NCBI GenBank assembly: GCA_964610115.1
Contig: CAZSUW010000002.1
Span: forward strand, 1 to 64,000
Source of the DNA: Litorimonas sp964610115
Lineage (GTDB): Bacteria; Pseudomonadota; Alphaproteobacteria; Caulobacterales; Maricaulaceae
Length of the DNA: 64,000 bases
Direction: 5' to 3'
In this document: positions 44,139 to 52,064 of the stretch, piece after piece
Position numbering within the stretch: the first letter of the stretch is position 1
Layout of the letters: every line of letters begins with the position of its first letter
Position numbers and translations under genes: made by a program
Notes under the pieces: generated by a model
Database searches by the model: none
What the model saw: the letters and a program-made list of their open reading frames with translations, nothing else
What the model was told of the DNA's origin: nothing

Positions 44139-44495
44139 CTACGGAGAGACCAAAGCTTTCTGTAAACAGGCCACGATCTGCCGAGGATCTATTGGCGGCA
44201 GTAAGAGTTCGACCCGTCCGCGATCAAAACTATCTGTCGAATCAAAACCATGACGATTACCAGCAAGAAGGATCAATCTTGGACTATCCGCACGGTTTAA
44301 GAGGAGATCAATATCGCGATAAAGGTTTTCTGTATCCGTCTCTAGATCGATAATGATCGTCTGGTCTTCGCCGCACTTTATACCTGATAGTCGCCCGCGT
44401 TTTGGTTCTGCTTCAATCCCATGCGCCCCAATCAAGGTCACAAGAGAGTCGCTCAAGGCCAAGTCCGTAGAACAGATGTAGACGGGTGCGGCCAT
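44139..44495 (-). CDS. 118-aa protein, possibly a degenerate receiver domain
   Basis: The frame has GGAGG 4 nt before its ATG and an FNR/FixK box upstream, so it is a real gene. The layout (VYICSTDLALSDSLVTLIG, IIIDLETDTENLYRDIDLLL, PRLILLAGNRHG, VELLLPPIDPRQIVACLQKAL) follows the alternating beta/alpha order of a receiver domain, with Asp in IIIDLE near the usual phosphorylation strand and PPIDP replacing the KP motif. It lies between fixJ and the FixK-like gene and could modulate that pathway, like an anti-kinase such as FixT, but this is inference. Confidence 0.65.
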   Translation of the reverse strand: MAAPVYICSTDLALSDSLVTLIGAHGIEAEPKRGRLSGIKCGEDQTIIIDLETDTENLYRDIDLLLNRADSPRLILLAGNRHGFDSTDSFDRGRVELLLPPIDPRQIVACLQKALVSP

Positions 44496-44548
44496 GCGGC
44501 CTCCATACAGGGTGTAGGTCTGGCCTATATACGCGGCGTGGGGCGGAA

Positions 44549-44562
44549 TTGATCGCCGTCAA
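44549..44562 (-). promoter_or_regulatory. FNR/FixK box upstream of the 118-aa gene
   Basis: On the minus strand this reads TTGACGGCGATCAA, one base away from the ccoN box (TTGACGGCCATCAA). A TATATA lies 17 nt downstream, and the start codon is about 60 nt from the box centre. Confidence 0.82.
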
Positions 44563-44589
44563 CGAAGGCAATAGTTTTGCGAACGGTTT

Positions 44590-45180
44590 TTAATCTAGCA
44601 AAAGAAGACGCACGAGCTGCGTGGTAGATCGAATGTTCAACTTAGAGAGAATATGGGCGCGATGGGTTTCAACAGTCCGCACTGAAATATCGAGCAGCCG
44701 AGCGACATCCTTATTGGATTTTCCTTCTGCTAAGAGATGGGCCACTTCAGTTTCCCGGACTGTAAGAGTCTTCAGAGCCCGTTCCGCCGCCATACGCTCT
44801 GATTGTCGCTCCAAATAGCTCCGGCGATCGGACAAAACCCGCCCAAGGGCCGCCAATAGCTCTGTTGCTTCAAACGGCTTTTCTATGAAATCTTGCGCGC
44901 CGCTTTTCATCGCTTCGACAGCCATGCCAACATCCGCATGACCACTCATCATTATGATAGGCAAATCGACGCCCGAAGCGCGCGCGGCCTGAAGACAGTC
45001 TACACCGTTCTGACCCGGCATTTTCACATCCATCAGAACCACATCCACGCCCGATAGATTAGCCGCCAGAAACGCTTCACCGGACGGGTGGGATTGCGTG
45101 GAAAATCCATGCGTATCCAACAAAAACTCTAATGAGTCGCGGACAGCGACATCATCATCGACGATTGCGATCAAGGTCAT
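44590..45180 (-). CDS. fixJ: Response regulator FixJ
   Basis: The 196-aa protein has a receiver domain with acidic pocket VDDD at 7-10, phospho-acceptor D51 in VVLMDVKMPG and K101 in EKPF, then a LuxR-type helix-turn-helix (TVRETEVAHLLAEG, NKDVARLLDISVRTVETHRA). FixJ, phosphorylated by FixL at low O2, activates fixK-type genes. Its start codon overlaps the fixL stop, so both are made together. Confidence 0.94.
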   Translation of the reverse strand: MTLIAIVDDDVAVRDSLEFLLDTHGFSTQSHPSGEAFLAANLSGVDVVLMDVKMPGQNGVDCLQAARASGVDLPIIMMSGHADVGMAVEAMKSGAQDFIEKPFEATELLAALGRVLSDRRSYLERQSERMAAERALKTLTVRETEVAHLLAEGKSNKDVARLLDISVRTVETHRAHILSKLNIRSTTQLVRLLLLD

Positions 45181-46325
45181 CAGGACGTCCCGGCCCCTTC
45201 ACTTTGCGATCTATCACCGACTGGGAGAATGATATGAAACACAGTCCCTTTTGGGGAGTTGGCTCTCGCTTCTATGCGACCACCATGGGCCTCTACAATA
45301 GACCGGCAGATAGCCAGACCAATACCCATGCCGTCGGCCTTTGAACTATGCTGTGGCGTAAACAAATTTTCCATTACATCAGGGGCAATACCTGTTCCCG
45401 TATCGGCAACACTAAAATGCATCGCGTCTTCGATCTGAGAGCAAGCAAGCGTGATGTGACGCGCGCCCTCTATGTTCCGCAATGCATCGGCAGAATTTCG
45501 AAGCAAATTGACTAGCACCTGTTGAATTTGCACGGGGTCGCACACAAAAAGAGGCGTGTCTGGGGCAATATCTGTGTCCAATGTAATGTTGAGACCGCTC
45601 AGACTTGGGGAGACTAATCCAACAGCATCATCACAGATTTGACGAGGGTCAGCGAGCGAGGTCTGCCGTTCGCCCGTTTCTACAAATGTTCGCATCCGCG
45701 TCAGCACGCTTGCGGCACGACGGGTTTGCTCAGACGCCCGGTCCATCACCGTCAGCAGGCGCGCCATATCTGGATCATTATGACCTTCACGACGATCAAT
45801 CATCGCCCGACCTGCTTCCATATAGTTGGACAAGGCTGCAAGAGGTTGGTTCAATTCATGCGCAATGGCCGCACCCATTTGATTCATGGCATCCAGGCGC
45901 GACAGACGAAAATGTGACTGTTGTAGATCATCCAGGCGCTTTCTCCGTGCAACCTCATCCGTCAAATCACGAATAATCCCGACATAACCCCGAACCCCTT
46001 CGGATTGAAACGCACCGACGGAGAGATGGATGGGAAAGACTTTACCGGACTTATGCCGCGCCCTCACCTCACGTCCGATCCCAATGATATGCGGGACATC
46101 CGTTTTTTCATAGCGCTTGACGTAGAGATGGTGCTCTGACCGGAACGGGTCCGGCATAAGCATTTCAACACGCTCACCGATGACCTCGTCCTGCGAATAC
46201 CCAAAAATAGTCTCGGCCGCTGGATTGAAAATTCGAATGCAGCTCTGCTCATCCATGACCACAAGGCCATCAACAATCGTTTCCACGATTGAATCCAGAA
46301 CACGTCTAAAATCAAATGCACTCAT
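45180..46325 (-). CDS. fixL: Oxygen-sensing histidine kinase FixL
   Basis: From the ATG at 46325 (GGAAG upstream; another ATG is 15 nt earlier) the protein is 381 aa: one PAS domain at about 5-125, a HisKA domain with phospho-His in IAHELNQPLAALSNY and an HATPase domain (LLRNSADAL, DTGTGIAPDVMENLF, GMGIGLAICRSIVE). Aligning to Bradyrhizobium FixL by motif, the proximal heme His (200) is H65, R206 is R71, H214 is H79 and the O2-contacting R220 is R85 in PHIIGIGR. It therefore should bind heme and sense O2. No membrane segments are visible, so it is cytoplasmic, unlike Sinorhizobium FixL. Confidence 0.93.
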   Translation of the reverse strand: MSAFDFRRVLDSIVETIVDGLVVMDEQSCIRIFNPAAETIFGYSQDEVIGERVEMLMPDPFRSEHHLYVKRYEKTDVPHIIGIGREVRARHKSGKVFPIHLSVGAFQSEGVRGYVGIIRDLTDEVARRKRLDDLQQSHFRLSRLDAMNQMGAAIAHELNQPLAALSNYMEAGRAMIDRREGHNDPDMARLLTVMDRASEQTRRAASVLTRMRTFVETGERQTSLADPRQICDDAVGLVSPSLSGLNITLDTDIAPDTPLFVCDPVQIQQVLVNLLRNSADALRNIEGARHITLACSQIEDAMHFSVADTGTGIAPDVMENLFTPQHSSKADGMGIGLAICRSIVEAHGGRIEARANSPKGTVFHIILPVGDRSQSEGAGTS

Positions 46326-46400
46326 ATTCGATCTTCCCATTGTCGGGAATAGCCCATTTAGCGTGGCTGTGAAGTCGAAATAGATCTTGGCCTTTTTACC

Positions 46401-47660
46401 TTAGGCCGCGACGTATCGGCGCGGTAGAGCATGGTCATTCCAGACTTGGTTCAACGCGGCCATCAAATAATCCATCATTGCATCGCTATGAAAGGGGGAT
46501 GGCGTGAAACGCAACCGCTCTGTCCCGCGCGGGACAGTCGGGAAATTAATCGGCTGAACGTAAAGACCAAAATCTTCAATAAGTGTGTCGCTAATTGCTT
46601 TGCACTTCACTGCATCCCCAACCATCAGCGGCACAATATGTGTCGGGCCGTCAATGAAGGGCAGCCCCGCCTGGCGAAATCGTGTCTTTAGCGCATTGGC
46701 ACGCTCTTGATGGGTCCGTCTAACGTCATCTTTCATCTTAAGGTAACGGACACTTCGTAAAGCGCCAGCCGCCGTAGACGGGGGAATAGAGGTGGTAAAA
46801 ATAAAGCCCGACGCCAAGGACCGGATCGCATCGATGATGACATTATCAGCGGCAACATAACCCCCAATCATGCCATAGGCTTTGGCCAGCGTACCTTGTA
46901 AGATAGTGACACGGTCCATGACGCCCAACTGCCCGCAAATGCCTGATCCTTGCGGCCCATACATGCCAACCGCATGGACCTCGTCACAGTAGGTCATGGC
47001 ACCAAATTCGTCTGCCAGATCAAGGATCGCCTTAATCGGGGCAATATCGGCATCCATGGAATAAACACTTTCAAACGCAATCAGTTTGGGTGCATCGGGA
47101 TCGGCCGCCTCTAGCAATCGGCGCAAATCTGCGACGTCATTATGTCGGAATATACGCTTCTCTCCCTCGCCGAGCTTACAGGCGCGTTGAATGCCACTAA
47201 TCATAGAGGCATGGTTCATTTCATCGGAAAAGATAATCAGACCGGGCAGGATTTTACTCATTACCCCCAAGGCTGCCTCATTCGCGACATAGCCCGACGT
47301 CATCACGAGCGCACTATCTTTACCGTGCAGGCTCGCCAGTTCTTCTTCTAGCTTAACATGGTAATGGGTCGTCCCGGAAATATTCCGGGTCCCACCAGAT
47401 CCTGTGCCCGTGGCCTCAACTGCCGCTGTCACCGCTTCGATCACACAGGGGTTTTGCCCTTGGCCGAGATAATCATTTGAACACCAGACAACGATCTCGC
47501 GCTCGTCGACACCGCCCGCAGCCCTCGTATCCGGCTTATACCAAGTCGCATGCGGAAACGACCCACGCTTGCGCCGAATATCTTGAAAGACCCGATACCG
47601 GCCTTCGTCACGCACCGTTTTGACGGCGTTTTCGAACATGTCTGCGTAAGCAACCGGCAT
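46401..47660 (-). CDS. hemA: 5-aminolevulinate synthase
   Basis: The ATG at 47660 gives 419 aa starting MPVAYADMFENAV, close to other ALAS N-termini; the longer frame to 47753 would cover the promoter. It has the ALAS features GRYRVFQDIRRK, CSNDYLGQG, TGSGGTRNISGT, and the PLP lysine in TLAKAYGMIGG. It condenses glycine and succinyl-CoA, the alphaproteobacterial route into heme. The GC-poor upstream region holds a weak FNR-like box shared with a divergent gene, which would match heme demand for the cbb3 oxidase. Confidence 0.95.
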   Translation of the reverse strand: MPVAYADMFENAVKTVRDEGRYRVFQDIRRKRGSFPHATWYKPDTRAAGGVDEREIVVWCSNDYLGQGQNPCVIEAVTAAVEATGTGSGGTRNISGTTHYHVKLEEELASLHGKDSALVMTSGYVANEAALGVMSKILPGLIIFSDEMNHASMISGIQRACKLGEGEKRIFRHNDVADLRRLLEAADPDAPKLIAFESVYSMDADIAPIKAILDLADEFGAMTYCDEVHAVGMYGPQGSGICGQLGVMDRVTILQGTLAKAYGMIGGYVAADNVIIDAIRSLASGFIFTTSIPPSTAAGALRSVRYLKMKDDVRRTHQERANALKTRFRQAGLPFIDGPTHIVPLMVGDAVKCKAISDTLIEDFGLYVQPINFPTVPRGTERLRFTPSPFHSDAMMDYLMAALNQVWNDHALPRRYVAA

Positions 47661-47712
47661 GAAGCCCCCTTTTTCGATTAGGTCCAACCTAGCCACAGAA
47701 TTGTAGTTAACT

Positions 47713-47726
47713 TTGCCCGACGTCAA
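47713..47726. promoter_or_regulatory. Imperfect FNR-like box between hemA and the cupin-like gene
   Basis: TTGCCCGACGTCAA has one good half-site (GTCAA) and one with a mismatch (TTGCC). It lies 53 nt from hemA and 58 nt from the divergent gene. Suggestive only. Confidence 0.35.
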
Positions 47727-47783
47727 AAATCTCGTCCTTAGGCACGTAAGCAATGATTGCGACTAGCCAGAAGGAGAATTCGT

Positions 47784-48719
47784 ATGCGCATCATGGATGA
47801 ATGGTCAGCCTTTCAAAGCAAACAATACGGATCACATATTCAAACGTTCCGTCATTACTTGCGCGAAACCGGTCTTTTTGAAGACGACGCACTCGCTGCC
47901 CTTCTCGATCGTCATCCGACAGAACTCATTGATGTCTGCACCATGACGCATCACCCGGATTTTCCGGATCGGCATAGCACTGTCGATTTTCGCGGCTGCT
48001 CTGGCGCCGACCTCATCACGCTCGCCAAAGAGGGGCGGCTTTGGATCAATGTGCGAGAGGCGATGTCACGCGATCCTGAGTATATGGCCGTGATGGACCG
48101 TACCTATGCCGAGCTCGCTGAAAATTCCGGCGACCACCGTATTAGGCATAATTGTCGGGGCGGAATACTGATCTCCTCGCCAACGGCCAAAGTACCCTAT
48201 CACTGCGATCCAACCGTCACTTTACTTTGGCATATTCGCGGCCAGAAACGTGTCTTCGTCTATCCAACAACGGAAACCTTCCGCCCTGAACACGCCTATG
48301 AAGCCATACTCTTGGGCGAAGAGGACCAAGACCTGCCGTATCAGCCCGAGTTTGAAAAAGAGGCGAAGGTCTTTGATTTAGAGCCGGGCACCTTAGTGTC
48401 CTGGCCGCATACCTCGCCTCACCGCGTTGAGAACCAGACGTTCTGCATTAGCATGGTGATGGAGTTCTCAACCTATGCCTCATCCAACCGCAATGCCTGC
48501 ATGTATGTGAACGGCCTGATGCGGCGGCGATTGGGCCAAGGCCCCAGCTATGAAGCGAGTCATTTAATTGAACGCGCCCTTAAAATTCCCGCTGGGCACG
48601 CCCTGCGTCGCCTTGGCGCGCATAAGGATTTCATCCGGCAAGACTGGGTACGCTTCAAACTCGATGGCGAAACAGACGAGGCTTTGCGGGCCATTGAGCC
48701 CGTCCTGCGCGACTTCTGA
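47784..48719 (+). CDS. JmjC/cupin-like putative Fe(II)/2-oxoglutarate oxygenase
   Basis: ATG at 47784, with GGAG 8 nt upstream, gives 311 aa. A double-stranded beta-helix core carries a likely iron triad: His and Asp in VPYHCDPTVTLLWHI, the distal His in WPHTSPHRVENQ. This is the HxD...H spacing of cupin-like/JmjC hydroxylases, which oxidise a protein or small molecule with 2-oxoglutarate and O2. The substrate is unknown. It is divergent from hemA across a short region with an FNR-like box, so a link to oxygen or heme is possible. Confidence 0.75.
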   Translation: MRIMDEWSAFQSKQYGSHIQTFRHYLRETGLFEDDALAALLDRHPTELIDVCTMTHHPDFPDRHSTVDFRGCSGADLITLAKEGRLWINVREAMSRDPEYMAVMDRTYAELAENSGDHRIRHNCRGGILISSPTAKVPYHCDPTVTLLWHIRGQKRVFVYPTTETFRPEHAYEAILLGEEDQDLPYQPEFEKEAKVFDLEPGTLVSWPHTSPHRVENQTFCISMVMEFSTYASSNRNACMYVNGLMRRRLGQGPSYEASHLIERALKIPAGHALRRLGAHKDFIRQDWVRFKLDGETDEALRAIEPVLRDF

Positions 48720-48842
48720 CTTGGGACAAGCGTTGAGGAAGACGTCGATCTAAACTCTGCGAAACGAATGTCCCGCCAAACTGACATAACCCTCCCCTGG
48801 AAAATTGCTGCAACAGCCGTCAGGGTTTTTTAGTCTGCGAAG

Positions 48843-48868
48843 AAAACCGCCGCCCGGGAGCGGCTTTT
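48843..48868. terminator. Bidirectional terminator between cupin-like and symporter genes
   Basis: GCCGC-CCGGGA-GCGGC with AAAA before and TTTT after makes a short GC stem flanked by A and T tracts. It ends transcripts from both convergent genes. Confidence 0.7.
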
Positions 48869-48891
48869 CCAGTCAGACTTATACCCTAGTC

Positions 48892-50700
48892 TTACTGCGT
48901 ACGTGTCGTGCCCCCTTCGGTAGCAGGCATTGGCGCCATCCCGCCTTCTGCGGCGCCGTGTAAGCGACGAGTACCCGGGATACGAATGTCTTGCACGAGG
49001 TCTTGGATTTCCTGCGGCGGGGCTTTGGTCACGAAAGCCGTCACAACACCCACTGCCGTTGACAACCACATAAAGACAAAACCAATGCCTTCCGGCGAGA
49101 CGCCGAACCACCACGCACTTGGATCATCGTTGATGAACTTGAAGTAGTAAATGTAACTCAACGTCGTTACCAGACCGACCAGCATAGCCGCTATCGCGCC
49201 TTCCCTATTCATTCGCTTCCAGAAAATACCCAAGAAGATCACAGGGAAGAGAGACGCTGCCGCCAGGCCGAAGGCAAAGGCCACGACTTCCGCCACATAG
49301 CCGGAGTCTTTGCCGACAATGCCGAGGATAGCGGCAGCAAGAACAGCACCGGATGCTGCGATACGGGCCCAGACGAGTTCCTCTTTATCGGTCATCTCCG
49401 GCTTAAATGTCCGACGCATGAGATCATGGCTCACGGCAGAGCTTATGACCATCAGCAAACCGGCTGCCGTCGACAGAGCCGCAGCAAGACCCCCCGCAAT
49501 AACCAAGCCGACCACCCAAGCGGGCAAGTTCGCAATTTGTGGATTAGCCAAGACAAATATATCGCGGTTTGGCACGACTTCATTTTCGATACCGTCCGGC
49601 GCATTTGGGCCGCGATATTGCATGATACCGTCACCGTTCTTGTCTTCGAACTGAAGCAAGTCCGTTTTCTCCCAGCCCTTATACCATTCCGGCACGGGTT
49701 TGCCGCCAGCGGCCGTAATGGCGGCGGCTTCGGCGGCGTAGTCTGCGCCGTCAGCAATATAAGTCGCCTCGTTCACCGTATCGATGAAGTTATAGCGCGC
49801 AAAGGACCCAACGGCCGGAGCGACCGTATAGAGCAAAGCGATGAACAGTAGCGCCCAGCCGGCAGACTTCCGCGCCGCCCGCGCGCTACCGACAGTAAAG
49901 AAGCGAATAATGACGTGCGGCAGCCCCGCTGTGCCGAACATGAGTGCGGCTGTAATACAAAAGACATCCAGCTTCGATTTTGTCGTGCTGGTATATTCCG
50001 TGAAGCCAAGGTCTGTCACAACCGTGTTCAAGCGATCAAGCATGCCGATATCTGAGCCCGCGACATTTCCCACAAAGCCCAGTTGCGGGATCGGATTGCC
50101 CGTAATTGTCAAGCTGATGAAAATGGCCGGAACTGTGTAGGCAAAGATCAAAACGACATATTGCGCGACCTGCGTATATGTGACGCCCTTCATCCCGCCC
50201 ATGACGGCATAGAAAAAAACGATCAGCATACCGACCGTAATCCCGACATTGTAGGACACGCCAAGGAAGCCAGAAAAGGCGACCCCCACGCCTTTCATCT
50301 GCCCAGCAATATAGGTGAAGGACACGAAGAGCGCACAGACGACCGCGATGATGCGGGCCATTTTGGAATAGTAGCGATCACCGACGAAATCCGGGACCGT
50401 GAACTTGCCGAATTCCCGCAGGAAGGGCGCAAGCAATAGCGCCAGCAATACATAGCCGCCTGTCCAACCCATCAAATAGACAGACCCGCCATAGCCTAGA
50501 AAGGCGATAAGGCCGGCCATAGAAATAAAGCTCGCGGCACTCATCCAGTCAGCGGCTGTGGCCATCCCGTTCACTGTCGGGTGTATATCATGACCAGCGA
50601 CATAGAAGTCTTCTGTCGATCCGGCCTTGGCCCAAATGGCGATGCCAATATAGAGCCCAAAGGTCAGAACGACCCAAAAAATCGTCCAGGGATCAACCAT
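48892..50700 (-). CDS. Sodium:solute symporter (SSS family, VC_2705-type, ActP-like)
   Basis: The 602-aa protein has about thirteen membrane segments and SSS motifs: DFYVAGHDIHPTVNGMATA for the first helices, GYGGSVYLMGWTGGY, MGGMKGVTYTQVAQY and FGTAGLPHVIIRFFTV. An internal insertion (residues about 310-390) is acidic and soluble. It probably imports acetate or another short carboxylate with Na+. It lies 4 nt after a DUF4212 gene, the known small-subunit partner of this subfamily. Confidence 0.9.
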   Translation of the reverse strand: MVDPWTIFWVVLTFGLYIGIAIWAKAGSTEDFYVAGHDIHPTVNGMATAADWMSAASFISMAGLIAFLGYGGSVYLMGWTGGYVLLALLLAPFLREFGKFTVPDFVGDRYYSKMARIIAVVCALFVSFTYIAGQMKGVGVAFSGFLGVSYNVGITVGMLIVFFYAVMGGMKGVTYTQVAQYVVLIFAYTVPAIFISLTITGNPIPQLGFVGNVAGSDIGMLDRLNTVVTDLGFTEYTSTTKSKLDVFCITAALMFGTAGLPHVIIRFFTVGSARAARKSAGWALLFIALLYTVAPAVGSFARYNFIDTVNEATYIADGADYAAEAAAITAAGGKPVPEWYKGWEKTDLLQFEDKNGDGIMQYRGPNAPDGIENEVVPNRDIFVLANPQIANLPAWVVGLVIAGGLAAALSTAAGLLMVISSAVSHDLMRRTFKPEMTDKEELVWARIAASGAVLAAAILGIVGKDSGYVAEVVAFAFGLAAASLFPVIFLGIFWKRMNREGAIAAMLVGLVTTLSYIYYFKFINDDPSAWWFGVSPEGIGFVFMWLSTAVGVVTAFVTKAPPQEIQDLVQDIRIPGTRRLHGAAEGGMAPMPATEGGTTRTQ

Positions 50701-50704
50701 TCTT

Positions 50705-50968
50705 CTACCCTTTGATCCCGTATTTCTTTTCCAGCTTAGTCATCTGGATACAGTAGACGATGATGAGCAAGAGGAAGACGTAGATCGATCCGTTCTGGGC
50801 AAACCAGAATCCGAGCGGCGCTTTGCCGATGGTAAAGGCGTCCAGCGCTTCGCGGAACAGAATGCCCGCCCCGTATGAAACCAGAAACCACACGAAAAGC
50901 AAACCGATCGTCAATCTGACGGTCGAACGCCAATAGGCCTTCTGGTTTTCAATGGACGGTTCAGACAT
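50705..50968 (-). CDS. DUF4212 small subunit of sodium:solute symporter
   Basis: The 87-aa protein has two membrane helices (LTIGLLFVWFLVSYGAGILF and IYVFLLLIIVYCIQM) and the DUF4212 opening ENQKAYWRSTVRL. This family always accompanies VC_2705-type symporters and is thought to be a partner subunit. AAGGGGAAAA lies just before the start. Confidence 0.9.
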   Translation of the reverse strand: MSEPSIENQKAYWRSTVRLTIGLLFVWFLVSYGAGILFREALDAFTIGKAPLGFWFAQNGSIYVFLLLIIVYCIQMTKLEKKYGIKG

Positions 50969-51086
50969 GTTTTCCCCTTTTTGTTTGATTATGAGCCTTT
51001 AATCTCAAGCCTTACAGTCTAGCGGGCTCCTCGTCATTTATTCCGTATGCAGGTGTGAGTGTCTCGCAAACGAAAGTCCAGTAGAC

Positions 51087-51122
51087 GTTCGTCACTATGC
51101 GTTCGTCACTATGCGTTCGTCA
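51087..51122. repeat. 14-bp tandem repeat (2.6 copies)
   Basis: GTTCGTCACTATGC occurs twice in tandem, followed by GTTCGTCA. It lies in the 230-nt interval between the divergent DUF4212 and HupE-like genes. Nothing else recognisable was seen in this interval. Confidence 0.8.
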
Positions 51123-51198
51123 TATTTAGCGACGCCGTCACTCGAAACCCGTCATCAACCCCCATGACAGCCCGTCCTGATCGACATAAAGGACGCGC

Positions 51199-52029
51199 AT
51201 GTTAGCTGCTCGAATCGCCGCTCAGAACTCATGGGTAACGAGAAATTGCCGCACCTTGACCACGGCTCTGATTGGCGGGCTCATTATTCTGTTGATCGCA
51301 CTTTCGACCCCTGCCAATGCCCATCCGGAGGATGATTTCTGCGAAGGCGAAATCTCGATCAATTTTGAGCTCTGTCAGCAACTCGCCCAACTTAACAGCG
51401 CAGACGGACCCCTAACGGTCCCGCTGACAGATGATGCCGGAAATATCCTCACACCCTTGGAGGCGGCTGTTTATTTTGGCGAGATCGGCGTGCGCCATAT
51501 CCTGCCAGGCGGGTTAGACCATATCCTGTTCGTCCTCGCCCTGTTCCTCGCGGCGAGAACACTGCGGAGCCTGATCTTGCAGATTTCTGTATTCACCGTG
51601 GCACACACGGTTACACTCGGAATGACAGCTGCGGGCGTACTCAATCCGCCCGCTTCAATCGTAGAACCATTGATCGCCCTATCCATCGCGGTCGTCGCTG
51701 TGGAAACGCTGTTCAAGTTTGAAAAACCGCGCTGGCGGCTTTTGATCATTTTCGGGTTTGGCTTATTCCACGGCATGGGCTTTGCCGGATTTATTAGTGA
51801 AATCGGCTTGCCGCCGGAGCAGTTCTGGCCATCCCTTATCGGCTTTAACATTGGCGTTGAGATTGGTCAGCTCTCGGTCGTGCTGGCCGCCGTATTGCTG
51901 GCTATACCTGTGAAACGCTGGGTCCTTACAACAGACAACCTCTACCGGAGAGGAGTCGTCATTCCCGGATCATTGATTATTGCCGCGATCGGGTTTTGGT
52001 GGTTTTTGTCGCGCAGTTTGGGGCTTTAG
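51199..52029 (+). CDS. HupE/UreJ-family membrane protein
   Basis: The 276-aa protein has an N-terminal signal or anchor ending near NAHPEDD and about seven membrane segments with the HupE/UreJ_2 motifs GLDHILFVLALFL, VFTVAHTVTLG, LFHGMGFAG and GFNIGVEIGQL; the conserved His residues suggest metal binding. HupE proteins are linked to nickel uptake, but no urease or hydrogenase genes are here. Its function, perhaps metal transport, is inferred from the family. Confidence 0.82.
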   Translation: MLAARIAAQNSWVTRNCRTLTTALIGGLIILLIALSTPANAHPEDDFCEGEISINFELCQQLAQLNSADGPLTVPLTDDAGNILTPLEAAVYFGEIGVRHILPGGLDHILFVLALFLAARTLRSLILQISVFTVAHTVTLGMTAAGVLNPPASIVEPLIALSIAVVAVETLFKFEKPRWRLLIIFGFGLFHGMGFAGFISEIGLPPEQFWPSLIGFNIGVEIGQLSVVLAAVLLAIPVKRWVLTTDNLYRRGVVIPGSLIIAAIGFWWFLSRSLGL

Positions 52030-52064
52030 GCCAAACCGCGCGACATACTGATAGCGACGAGGCT

